23,259 nt of DNA, taken from positions 1 through 23,259 of the IMG/VR virus record IMGVR_UViG_3300028920_000275; one strand, 5' to 3'. Positions 6,786 to 13,935 of the stretch are shown here, one piece after another. The translations under genes and the position numbers were made by a program. Within the stretch, counting starts at the first letter, position 1. Each line of letters opens with the position of its first letter. The notes beneath the pieces were generated by a model. That model saw only the letters and a program-made list of their open reading frames with translations. It made no database searches and was not told the origin of the DNA. The stretch comes from a virus.

Positions 6786-8854
6786 TCGATAAAAGTTATC
6801 ATTGCTTTGATTGAAACCGCTCTCGGCTTTCCGACAACGTAATCCCTGATCTCAAGAATTTTCAACCCTACCGGAGTGCCTTTCAAGTTGATAATAATGG
6901 TATCAGCAAAATTGAAGTTTTCAATATCATAGCTGTTCAGTACAGCTTTGAACTCGATCACCTTATTTGCCAGATCGTACCTTTCCCTTAACATCTCCCG
7001 GAAATACCTGTTATAAAGCCCGAACTCGCTCGGTGCCGTGACTATTCCGGGATCAGGCGGTGTCCAAAAAGTGAAATTCAAGTCGAGTGTGCTTTGCAGA
7101 ACCTGCCAACCAGATGCCAGAAAAAGTCTGAAATTGCTGAAGAAAGGATAAACCGTCCTGATTGTCTGCGCTCCACCGGAAGCATCCACCGTCCGGTAAT
7201 TTTTTCCAGAACTCCTTTCACCATTGTAATAGTATAGAATCAGCTCAGGTTGACTAAAAGATACGTCTTCCTCGCTCTCGTAAAACTTACTGATCAGAAT
7301 ATCAGAATAAGCAGCACTGGCAACGTTCGAAATAATGCTCTGCACCGGCCCGGGTGACAAAGTTGGAATTGCCGGAGGCATATCCTGAGTAAACGGGATC
7401 CGCGTATCCTCCCGGTAGCTTCCATATTGACGACCAGCGACTTCGAAATATTCCTTATTCAAGATATCATTGGTGCGGGTAAGCTCAAGATTGATAGGAT
7501 TTCTAAGTTCATTATTGATCGGCTTTACCATCGGCAAGCTATTCAGATCAACCTTACTCGTCCAATCTTTTTTCGTGCCGTAATTCGCCATGTAGTAAGT
7601 CCATGTGTCGATATTGATTTTCTGGTCTTTGTCCTGCCAGATGATAATGTTAAAATTACTGAGTATGGCTTTCAGAAAATCCACCTGTCGAATATTTGTC
7701 CAGAACTCTGACGGGTTTACGCTAATCCCTGTCAGCACCGTGTTCACCAATTTCAGCGTATTGGTGTTATAAGTATATAGATACCCATTTGTTGTCGGTG
7801 CCGAATTGACATATATTTGGACCCTGAAAGTATTTCCGGCAGTCAATGGAATGGCCATATTCGTTATCACCCTCTGCGAACTCCAATTACCAACATAAGG
7901 CGCTCCGAAATTTACTCCATTGATCTGCGGTTGGATCAGCATAATATTTGTTGTCGGAGTTCCCGGTGTCGGAGTGACAACAAGATCCCAGAAATAGGTT
8001 CCGGATTGTGGTGCTGTATATTCATACAAAGTGTTCGACCAATTTGGATCAGCAGGGTTGGCAAAGTACCTGATCGTTGTAGGCGTTGTGGTTAATGTCT
8101 GAGTTGAACTCAGTGTCGCTTGCATTGTTCCGATCAAAGTAATGAAACTGCTTCGAGGATTGTTTGCCTGTACGTAAATCTCTTCGACCTCCGACTCGCT
8201 GAACCATGACCCTTGGACAGTAATACCCCTTGAATTGAACATCATTCGAATAAGCTCATTCAATCGAAAAGCAGGGATCATTTGATCCAGAACGATTGGG
8301 GTGGCAACATTTGAGATGTCATATAATGTTACTGCGCCACTTTTTTTACTGTACAGCCCGAATCCGAATCCGAAATCATGGATTGGGAATACCATGTGAC
8401 CGCCAAAGATTGTCCGGCCCCAAGTTGTTGCAATCTGGCTCGGTGTAAACGTCCAGGCTGTCATGTCGAGATCAGACATAAGCGTTTCCCCTAAAAGTTC
8501 CTTGATCGTGAAAATCCTACCGCTTATCGACACATTGTACCGGCCATGCTTTGGATCGCTGGATTCCATTCTCAGGCTTCCCTCAATAATAAGGTTGGTA
8601 TTATCCAATAACCAAACAGGCGCCTCAATCGAAGCATTCCAGTAGTAACCTATGGCTGAAGGATCTCCAAACTGACCAAAAAACCAGTCGTTACGCTGTG
8701 ATCTCGGCAGGCTGAACTGCCTTGTAAAATCACCGCTCCTTTGTTCAATGTCAGTGAGGCTCAAAAATGTTTTGGTAAGAGCAATAGCCTCCCGCTGATC
8801 TACGTCAAGCTCCCATCGGGTGCCGTCAACCGTTTCCGTTACGACCTGAATCAT
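6782..8854 (-). CDS. Large tail-tip/baseplate-like structural protein
   Basis: The 690-aa product begins MIQVVTETVDGTRWELDVDQ. Its N-terminal part contains SLTDIEQRSGDFTRQFSLPR (about residues 32-51), the signature I know from tail proteins of Bacteroidota phages in which a region reading D-I-x-x-R-x-x-D-x-T-x-x-F-x-x-P opens the protein. The rest is beta-rich, with a Thr/Pro-rich middle (about 240-310, including TTTPTTIRYF and VTPTPGTPTT) and aromatic-rich later segments. It probably forms part of the tail tip or hub. The start overlaps the previous gene's stop as ATGA, and its own stop overlaps the 48-aa gene in the same way. No catalytic motif for a peptidoglycan hydrolase is visible. Confidence 0.7.
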   Translation of the reverse strand: MIQVVTETVDGTRWELDVDQREAIALTKTFLSLTDIEQRSGDFTRQFSLPRSQRNDWFFGQFGDPSAIGYYWNASIEAPVWLLDNTNLIIEGSLRMESSDPKHGRYNVSISGRIFTIKELLGETLMSDLDMTAWTFTPSQIATTWGRTIFGGHMVFPIHDFGFGFGLYSKKSGAVTLYDISNVATPIVLDQMIPAFRLNELIRMMFNSRGITVQGSWFSESEVEEIYVQANNPRSSFITLIGTMQATLSSTQTLTTTPTTIRYFANPADPNWSNTLYEYTAPQSGTYFWDLVVTPTPGTPTTNIMLIQPQINGVNFGAPYVGNWSSQRVITNMAIPLTAGNTFRVQIYVNSAPTTNGYLYTYNTNTLKLVNTVLTGISVNPSEFWTNIRQVDFLKAILSNFNIIIWQDKDQKINIDTWTYYMANYGTKKDWTSKVDLNSLPMVKPINNELRNPINLELTRTNDILNKEYFEVAGRQYGSYREDTRIPFTQDMPPAIPTLSPGPVQSIISNVASAAYSDILISKFYESEEDVSFSQPELILYYYNGERSSGKNYRTVDASGGAQTIRTVYPFFSNFRLFLASGWQVLQSTLDLNFTFWTPPDPGIVTAPSEFGLYNRYFREMLRERYDLANKVIEFKAVLNSYDIENFNFADTIIINLKGTPVGLKILEIRDYVVGKPRAVSIKAMITFIE

Positions 8855-10017
8855 GGAATAAAGAAGTCTTTAGATTTCCTGAAAGATACAGTATATTGAA
8901 ACAGCCCATCGTTCCGGCTCGTTTGTAACCTCAATGAATTAGGCACAATAACCACTTTAGTCAATGATCCATCAACCTGACTAACAAGCCAGTGTTCCTC
9001 CGAAGCCATCATTTCTTTTACCAGAACATTCTGTTCGTCAAACATCCAGTTGGTGTTAAGCTCAAGCGTTTCGCTTGCCTCCACATTGTACCGGTACCGC
9101 CCGTCCGTAATGCTTTCTGCGTTCTGCATATCGTCCACCGTGATCGATTCCCTATGTTTTTTCGTGAACGACATTGAGGCATATTGGAAATTCGAATCCC
9201 TGAACATGATCAACATTTCCGGGTCGGTACATTCATAGTGAGTCCTTTCAATATCGTATTGATCCCTGATCGTTCCACCTGATGCAATTGGAGAAGTCCT
9301 GACTGTGATCGTCAAACGTTTAAAATCTGCCTGATCGGTTACCCCCGGCCAATACATCCGCATATAGACTACCCCGATCCAACCCGGGGCTCCCCTTGAA
9401 ACATAAACCGAATAAAGCACCCCTCCCGGAGTGGCTGCTATCTCCAAGCCAAGCCACGGCTCAAGCCCAACAGAAGGCCATGATGGATCTTCCGTTTTCT
9501 GTGGATATACCTGAAACGTTTGTCCAGTATATGGCATGAATTTCGTCAGCCCATTTCTGCGATACCAGTTATCATAGATCATTAATTGAGTCGGTGAATC
9601 CGTCCACCCTCTGCCAGCCAAAAAAACCAATACAGGTCCCGCCACCTGAGTGAAAACGCCAGAATTATAATATTCCTCAGATAACGAAACCTGAAATATC
9701 CAATATGGAAAATCATTTAATTGTATAGCACCAGACGTTTGTGTAATAGGAAGTAGCGTACTCCATTGGTACGGTGATAAAAAGATCAACGTCTTGAATA
9801 AATCACAAAAATCGAAAGTACCCTGTGGTGCAACGGATGAATTTACTACCGTGTAACGTGTGCCAAGATTCAAAATAGCAGCCACATCTGCCCGGAACCG
9901 ATGCTGAGTAATCCCTGCTGTTCCGTAAACCGAACTGGATACGGTGATTAAAAAAGCATCATCAACAGTCGTTAATGCCGGTGATACAGGGGGTGCGCTT
10001 ATTACAGTTACAGCCAT
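8851..10017 (-). CDS. Distal-tail-like structural protein
   Basis: The 388-aa product begins MAVTVISAPPVSPALTTVDD. Its C-terminal ~100 residues are diagnostic for me: ASETLELNTNWMFDEQNVLV is followed by a region with EEHWLVSQVDGSLTKVVIVP and then QYTVSFRKSKDFF at the end. This arrangement (ETLxLNTxWL, a ligand-like loop, xxYTVxFxxA) recurs in distal tail proteins of Bacteroidota phages. The N-terminal part is beta-rich and aromatic (PYWIFQVSLSEEYYNSGVFT). Distal tail proteins form the ring joining the tail tube to the tip. It overlaps the 690-aa tip protein as ATGA, so the two are almost certainly coupled. The N-terminal half is not recognised and could carry an adhesin-like or capsid-facing module. 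Confidence 0.6.
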   Translation of the reverse strand: MAVTVISAPPVSPALTTVDDAFLITVSSSVYGTAGITQHRFRADVAAILNLGTRYTVVNSSVAPQGTFDFCDLFKTLIFLSPYQWSTLLPITQTSGAIQLNDFPYWIFQVSLSEEYYNSGVFTQVAGPVLVFLAGRGWTDSPTQLMIYDNWYRRNGLTKFMPYTGQTFQVYPQKTEDPSWPSVGLEPWLGLEIAATPGGVLYSVYVSRGAPGWIGVVYMRMYWPGVTDQADFKRLTITVRTSPIASGGTIRDQYDIERTHYECTDPEMLIMFRDSNFQYASMSFTKKHRESITVDDMQNAESITDGRYRYNVEASETLELNTNWMFDEQNVLVKEMMASEEHWLVSQVDGSLTKVVIVPNSLRLQTSRNDGLFQYTVSFRKSKDFFIP

Positions 10018-10023
10018 TTCTTT

Positions 10024-10548
10024 TCAGTTTTCAAGTGTTCTCAATATCTCGTCAAGGTTTTCGTCCACATCCAATGCGATCACCTTGTCCAATTCTTCAT
10101 CGAATTTCTCATATTCAGCATCGAAAGCATCAGTAAAAAATCGCCTCGGCCTCAACCCTCTGGCTGATATGGATCGCCTGATCACATAATCGTTCACCGA
10201 TATATTTTTTAACCTGATCCAGTTACGAATGGAACTCTGACCTCCGATAACCTTCCTTTTAAACCTGTATTCAGGTCTCGCCTCCGACCTGTTATATGCT
10301 ACCGGACGAACCTTTCCACCCTTAAGGTGCAGCTTCCCGGTTCCCGTAACACCCTTATCAATGAACGCCCCGTAAGTTTCCATTGTAAAGATCAGCACCT
10401 TATCCTTGAATCTGTACCGGATTGAGTTATAAAGCCTCCCTGTTGCCTTGGCTCTTTCCTTTGACAAATTCGCTTTTGCTCTCTTTACAACAGCTTTCCC
10501 AAACTGATTAACAGCTTGGTCTATCCTTTCCCAGCTGATCCTCGCCAT
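10024..10548 (-). CDS. HK97 gp10-like head-tail joining/neck protein
   Basis: The 174-aa basic product begins MARISWERIDQAVNQFGKAV. It has the layout of the HK97-gp10-like neck family: an N-terminal helix, the pattern ATGRLYNSIRYRF (about residues 35-47) in which new strands follow a GxLxxSI-type turn, then YGAFIDKGVTGTGK (about 59-72), and a C-terminal helix after RPRRFFTDAF (about 132-141). The phrase Y-x-x-F-(I/V)-D-x-G is characteristic of the family, whose members act in joining head and tail. It overlaps the preceding 63-aa gene by 28 bases and is followed by a tail protein gene 6 bases on. Confidence 0.7.
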   Translation of the reverse strand: MARISWERIDQAVNQFGKAVVKRAKANLSKERAKATGRLYNSIRYRFKDKVLIFTMETYGAFIDKGVTGTGKLHLKGGKVRPVAYNRSEARPEYRFKRKVIGGQSSIRNWIRLKNISVNDYVIRRSISARGLRPRRFFTDAFDAEYEKFDEELDKVIALDVDENLDEILRTLEN

Positions 10549-10712
10549 ACTTTATAAAGTCGGTTTTTGATCCTTTCAGTTTCGAATTGTCCGTAACAGA
10601 TAGCCGCCCTTTGGTCTTCCTCTGGGTATTCTGTTTGCATGGTTTCGTCTGCCATGCAACGTCCGATAAAATCGTCTTCGCTTTCACCTGCTCTTGGTTT
10701 TGGAATTGGCAT
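10521..10712 (-). CDS. Small MPIPKP-type phage protein
   Basis: The 63-aa product begins MPIPKPRAGESEDDFIGRCM and continues with EYPEEDQRAAICYGQF (about residues 28-43). This pattern, a Pro-rich start, EsexxFIxRCM, then a helix ending QRxAICY, is frequent as a short stand-alone protein or as an N-terminal extension near capsid and protease genes in many phages. Two conserved Cys residues (19 and 40) stand in the two helices. Its biochemical role is not known to me. Here it sits between the tail-completion and gp10-like genes instead of next to the protease. It overlaps the gp10-like gene by 28 bases. A longer frame over the same DNA (10508-10774) gives a low-complexity product and is a shadow. 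Confidence 0.7.
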   Translation of the reverse strand: MPIPKPRAGESEDDFIGRCMADETMQTEYPEEDQRAAICYGQFETERIKNRLYKVWRGSAGKG

Positions 10713-10724
10713 TTTTCCAGTTTG

Positions 10725-10841
10725 TTAGTATTCGTCAAAGAGCTTCCGAGTTTTCTCCGATCTACGTCCGGCACTTATATCCCGTCCACCCGTTTAAAGA
10801 TCAGCTAAATGACTGCGATCCAATATGTTAGAACCCGTCAT
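10725..10841 (-). pseudogene. Possible small gene interrupted by one stop codon
   Basis: An ATG at 10841 overlaps the upstream stop as ATGA and reads MTGSNILDRSHLADL, then TAA (10796-10794). The same frame continues after the stop with TGGRDISAGRRSEKTRKLF and DEY to a TAA at 10725, without any usable start of its own. The two parts together give 38 codons filling the gap between two structural genes. This could be a broken small gene, a readthrough case, a sequencing error, or chance. Both halves look protein-like, but no homologue is recognised. Confidence 0.2.
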
Positions 10842-11278
10842 GTTCCTGTCGGATAACATTCAAAAACCGCATTAAGATATACCCTGATCCCAACCGACCA
10901 CCCTGAAGATTGGCTATCCTGATAATCGTACATCGGTGTAAGCCTCAACCTATCCTCGATCCGTATAAGCTGTTCCTTGTTCAATGTCGCAAGAATTGCT
11001 GTCAAGATCGTGTGAGTCGAACCCATTACATCGACTATATTACTACGGTCAGTTTTCAGCCTGTCCATGCAGAGCAATGTAAAATCCTGAGTAACCTCAA
11101 CCGTTCCAAGCCCTCCGACAATATCCCCGGTTTCTGTCCTGATGAAAACCCTCGGCCATAAATTGGATTTCGTAACGTCAAATTCAAGCTCCCTCCCATC
11201 GTCAGCACTGTTCACCTGTGGATGCGAAAGGGCGATTGTCTTAATGCTTTCGAGCACGCCTTGATAGTTCAGCTTCAT
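10838..11278 (-). CDS. Tail-completion/neck protein
   Basis: The 146-aa product begins MKLNYQGVLESIKTIALSHP. It follows the layout of tail-terminator-like neck proteins I know from Bacteroidota phages: an opening helix ending SHPQVNSADDG, a short strand with WPRVFIRTE (about residues 41-49), a strand TQDFTLLCMDRLKTDRSN (about 63-80) followed by a helix, and a final strand pair near GWSVGIRVYLNAVFECYP (about 126-143). The phrase F-x-(L/I)-x-x-M-D-R-(L/V)-K-x-D is a recurring feature of these proteins. They close the end of the tail tube or connect it to the head. It overlaps the frameshifted chaperone product by 38 bases. Confidence 0.65.
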   Translation of the reverse strand: MKLNYQGVLESIKTIALSHPQVNSADDGRELEFDVTKSNLWPRVFIRTETGDIVGGLGTVEVTQDFTLLCMDRLKTDRSNIVDVMGSTHTILTAILATLNKEQLIRIEDRLRLTPMYDYQDSQSSGWSVGIRVYLNAVFECYPTGT

Positions 11279-11983
11279 ATCCGAAAAAAGTTATTGTTTC
11301 CATTATCCCCGACTCGACCACCTTTTGCATATTTACGAAGTTTCTTCCTGAAACAGCATAGATGAAGTGATACCAGCCCCACGAATCATATTGAGAATCG
11401 TCTGCGTTCCCGGGACTTGGAATGAGTCGTTTAAAATACTTAAGCACTTCTGCGTGACGAGCAAAAAAAAACTGGCTGCACCCCTGACCACATCAAAGGT
11501 CATGTGCTTGAGAAATATCGCCTGCCTCTGTTCCCTATCCTTTGGATCTTCCTTCGCATAGGATTTCAACCTGTACCGATCACCGTATTTGGCATCTATC
11601 GGCCTGTAAAGCACCGCCATGATTTTATGAAGGTTCTCTGCGTACTTGTCCTGTTGAGTCATTTGATCAATGTCGATGAAAGCCCCGGTTTCCATGTCCC
11701 GTACATCCTCGATGAAAGCATAGTCCCTGCCCAAGTATTTAACATACCTAACAAGCGGCTCTGTTCCTCCCCGGCTTGTCATGCTGAAAACCTTATCGTA
11801 AACCCTGTCAAGATCCTCCAGAGTTATCTGAGCAATTTCCTGCGCTGTCCTGTTGCACATGATCGCCACGATATGGATCTTTTTTGCGAACTCGTCAATG
11901 TCTGGATTCTTATCAATTAACAGAACCTTTTGAACCTGTTCAAGTGTGATTTCGCTCGTTTTTGTTGGAATCGTCAGTTTCAT
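11241..11983 (-). CDS. Tail assembly chaperone, -1 frameshift fusion product
   Basis: A second frame lying at -1 relative to the chaperone continues past its stop to 11241. It encodes a region with DSWGWYHFIYAVSGRNF and METITFFGYEAE, which resembles the second half of tail assembly chaperones in Bacteroidota phages (W-Y-x-x-I-Y-x-L-A, then x-x-F-L-A-Y). It has no good start of its own; only a GTG at 11447 is available. A -1 slip on the T9 run at 11463-11471 joins it to the first frame and gives a 247-aa product. In lambda the equivalent gpG-gpT fusion binds the tape measure protein and helps tail tube assembly. A plain homopolymer sequencing error would also fuse the frames, but the site fits the canonical T-TTT-TTG heptamer. 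Confidence 0.7.
11333..11983 (-). CDS. Tail assembly chaperone, unshifted product
   Basis: The 216-aa product begins MKLTIPTKTSEITLEQVQKV, an opening typical of tail assembly chaperones of Bacteroidota phages. It is mostly helical and predicted soluble. The start at 11983 was chosen over a longer frame from 12016 because its ATG overlaps the previous gene's stop as ATGA and because the family opens with this sequence. Residues near 176-182 (AASFFLL) are encoded by the T9 slippery run, after which a minority of ribosomes should shift. The unshifted protein ends MLFQEETS. By analogy with lambda gpG it coats the tape measure protein until the tube polymerises around it. Unusually, the tape measure gene is not next to it but about 4.7 kb downstream. 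Confidence 0.7.
   Translation of the reverse strand: MKLTIPTKTSEITLEQVQKVLLIDKNPDIDEFAKKIHIVAIMCNRTAQEIAQITLEDLDRVYDKVFSMTSRGGTEPLVRYVKYLGRDYAFIEDVRDMETGAFIDIDQMTQQDKYAENLHKIMAVLYRPIDAKYGDRYRLKSYAKEDPKDREQRQAIFLKHMTFDVVRGAASFFLLVTQKCLSILNDSFQVPGTQTILNMIRGAGITSSMLFQEETS
11462..11471 (-). other. Slippery sequence for -1 ribosomal frameshifting
   Basis: On the minus strand the chaperone reads AGT TTT TTT TTG CTC, so nine T residues (11471-11463) are followed by G (11462). The last seven bases form T-TTT-TTG in frame, a canonical X-XXY-YYZ -1 site. The -1 frame is open from here to 11241. I did not model a downstream stimulatory structure. Confidence 0.7.
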
Positions 11984-12216
11984 ATTTTCAGTTTTTCTCT
12001 CAATAGTCTGAACCAAGTCCGAGCTTTGAGTTCCTTATTCCTTGCCACAAGCCCTTCGATCATTTCTTCCTGTTCCCTAACCCTGTTCTGGCTTTCTTCC
12101 AGAAGCACACCAAGCTGCTGATTGGAGTCAAACAGTTTCAAACAATCGGAGATCAAGGCTTGCTTATCTCTCGAAACAAGGCTTTTCTCAAGCTCGAACC
12201 GGTTCTGTTTTATCAT
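11980..12216 (-). CDS. Small coiled-coil protein, unknown function
   Basis: The 78-aa product begins MIKQNRFELEKSLVSRDKQA and is almost entirely charged and helical, with heptad-like spacing of Leu, Ile and Val in LFDSNQQLGVLLEESQNRVR and EEMIEGLVARNKELKAR. A short dimeric or trimeric coiled coil is likely. The ATG at 12216 overlaps the stop of the preceding fibre gene as ATGA, and its own TGA overlaps the chaperone start as ATGA, so this start is preferred over a longer frame from 12372 that shadows the fibre gene. Function is unknown. Its location after the fibre cassette would suit a fibre-assembly or attachment helper, which is inference. Confidence 0.7.
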   Translation of the reverse strand: MIKQNRFELEKSLVSRDKQALISDCLKLFDSNQQLGVLLEESQNRVREQEEMIEGLVARNKELKARTWFRLLREKLKI

Positions 12217-12806
12217 TCTATTCTGTCGATAGAAATAATTGGTTCGCAAGTAATTATTCCAGTTCCACCGAACGCAATCTGGAAACTTAACTGATCCGGT
12301 GCCACAATATCCAGAAAATCGACCCAGTTTACGGTAAGTGCTTCCCCTGCCGCAATCTGACCCCAAGCCCAAAGGGGGTTATAAAACAAACTACCGCCAA
12401 CAGCGAAAACAGCCTGAATCTGGACAGACCCTGTAAATGAGGTCGAAAAGAAATTCCAGGTAGATAAGAAGCGATACTTGCCTATCGCCAGACCGATATT
12501 CGGATTTGCCGGTGTGAAATCTGAACCAATGTTATAGACAACTATGTCGAAAAGTTCAGTAACGGGTAAAGTTTGGGGCGGTCCGACGTTATATGGCGCA
12601 ATCATACCTCCCGCTAAACTGACCCCTAACTGAGCAAGCGACCCGCCACCGCCACCGCCGACTGCGATCCACGATGTTCCGTCACAATACATCAGGCCAC
12701 CATCAGCAATAGAATGAACCAATGCCCCGGCCTCAAGATTCAAGCCTGTCGTACTCGGTACAACTCCCGCCTGTAATTTGTACGCTGAATTTTTTGTCGT
12801 TCCCAT
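12213..12806 (-). CDS. Fibre-like protein 4: shared anchor plus jelly-roll-like tip
   Basis: The 197-aa product begins MGTTKNSAYKLQAGVVPSTT. Residues 1-50 match the module shared by all four genes of the cassette: a K-N-S-A-(F/Y)-K start, an E-x-G-A turn, and a D-G-x-x-x-Y-x-D-G-x-x-W ending (here YCDGTSWIAVG). A Gly-rich hinge (VGGGGGGS) follows. The remaining ~140 residues are beta-rich (GKYRFLSTWNFFSTSFTGSV, IQAVFAVGGSLFYNP) and end in CEPIISIDRIE, as in trimeric C1q/TNF-like jelly rolls often found at fibre tips. It is the shortest member and has no WGDGT domain or solenoid. It probably uses the same docking site as its neighbours. Fold assignment of the tip is tentative. Confidence 0.6.
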   Translation of the reverse strand: MGTTKNSAYKLQAGVVPSTTGLNLEAGALVHSIADGGLMYCDGTSWIAVGGGGGGSLAQLGVSLAGGMIAPYNVGPPQTLPVTELFDIVVYNIGSDFTPANPNIGLAIGKYRFLSTWNFFSTSFTGSVQIQAVFAVGGSLFYNPLWAWGQIAAGEALTVNWVDFLDIVAPDQLSFQIAFGGTGIITCEPIISIDRIE

Positions 12807-12810
12807 TTCT

Positions 12811-13932
12811 TTATTCGTTTACAGTTATATTCCATCCCCTGCCTAACAGTGTAGCTTTGGCTGCATCGCTTGCAGAAGTCCTTTTCTCGTTGTTGCCTCC
12901 CAAATTGAGATCGAAATTGTTATTTGTCCCGGCTGCAAATGACAACAGCACGTTATCCACTTCATTCGCTTTCAGCCCGCAGTTCTGCAACAGGATCTCG
13001 TTTCCGAAACCACTATCAAAAGACCAAGCATTGGCTGTTGAGAACCTGATCTTGCAGCCATAGAACCACAAAAAGCTGAGGATGGTCATTACATGAAAGC
13101 CTGAGATATCACCCGTAACCTTTGTGTTCCCAAATTGTAGGTTGTTTACATTCAACGCTGAAAGGCTCGATACATCACCGCTAACGTTGGTGTCCTGAAC
13201 AATCAATGAGATCAATGAAGTCAAAGCAGACCACGAACTTACATCTCCACGTAAATTAGATTCAGCAATTACCAATGTGTTTAAGCTCGTCAATGCTGAC
13301 CATCCCGACACATCTCCCACGACTTTCGTGTTGTTAAGCCTGATCTGAATTAAAGAAGTCAAATTCTTAAAATTGGTCACATCTCCTTCGACACTGGTGG
13401 TTGGCAATAAAAGAAATTGAAGCCCTGCAATGTTTTCGAATCCTTCAATGTTCCCGTAAATTGTAGACGTGTTTGCCCTGATGTAAGTCAAGTTAACCAG
13501 CTCAGACCAATCAGTAACGATCAGCTGTTTCAAAGCTGCCTGATTGTTAATATCAAGCCTCGTCATGAGTTTATAGTCACCTTCCACATAGAAATAGTAA
13601 ACCCCCGGAGTCGTGTAAGCGGTAACATGAGTGACATTTACAGCATCATTCCCCGGTACTACAGTCACGGTTCCATCCCCGTCATGGATTGTCAAGGAAT
13701 TTGCCAATGGCAACCGGAAAACGAATGTAAACTGCGTCACCCCATCAAACTCTATGAACATCCTGATCGGCACGCTCGGAGTGCCCTGCTGAAGCCATCC
13801 GGCACGTTCCCCGTAATACATCTTACCGTCTGCCCTGTTGAAAGTGATCGCTCCCGGCTCTGGGTAGTAATCTGAAACGTCAGCAACGCTTCCCGTCTTG
13901 ACCTTGAAGGCCGAATTTTTCAAATTCTCCAT
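12811..13932 (-). CDS. Fibre-like protein 3: anchor, WGDGT-like domain, leucine-rich solenoid
   Basis: The 373-aa product begins MENLKNSAFKVKTGSVADVS and carries the shared anchor in residues 1-50 (DGKMYYGERAGWLQQG at its end). Residues 55-125 form a domain with HDGDGTVTVVPG, a variant of the WGDGT motif seen in BspA-like surface proteins of Bacteroidota, followed by YTTPGVYYFYVEGDY. From about 125 to 295 lies a leucine-rich solenoid with repeat starts G-D-(V/I) at residues 160, 183, 206, 229, 252 and 274, a period of 22-23. The C-terminal part ends with an Asn-rich turn and TLLGRGWNITVNE, like the cap of BspA-type repeats. It probably presents a ligand-binding surface on the virion. It has no jelly-roll C-terminus, unlike proteins 1 and 2. 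Confidence 0.65.
   Translation of the reverse strand: MENLKNSAFKVKTGSVADVSDYYPEPGAITFNRADGKMYYGERAGWLQQGTPSVPIRMFIEFDGVTQFTFVFRLPLANSLTIHDGDGTVTVVPGNDAVNVTHVTAYTTPGVYYFYVEGDYKLMTRLDINNQAALKQLIVTDWSELVNLTYIRANTSTIYGNIEGFENIAGLQFLLLPTTSVEGDVTNFKNLTSLIQIRLNNTKVVGDVSGWSALTSLNTLVIAESNLRGDVSSWSALTSLISLIVQDTNVSGDVSSLSALNVNNLQFGNTKVTGDISGFHVMTILSFLWFYGCKIRFSTANAWSFDSGFGNEILLQNCGLKANEVDNVLLSFAAGTNNNFDLNLGGNNEKRTSASDAAKATLLGRGWNITVNE
13048..13560 (-). repeat. Leucine-rich repeat array inside fibre-like protein 3
   Basis: About six coding repeats of 22-23 codons are visible, each with the pattern A-L-T-S-L-x-x-L-x-(I/V)-x-x-(T/S)-x-(V/L)-x-G-D-V-S. The best copies are the third to fifth, where the codons ALTSL and GDVSS recur nearly unchanged. 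Fibre-like proteins 1 and 2 carry more degenerate versions of the same unit. Confidence 0.7.
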
Positions 13933-13935
13933 ATT

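Noticed and set aside
10508-10774. An 88-codon minus-strand frame over the MPIPKP gene
   Set aside because: Low-complexity, Lys/Thr/Gln-rich product typical of an out-of-frame shadow; the 63-aa frame in the same DNA has a familiar phage pattern.
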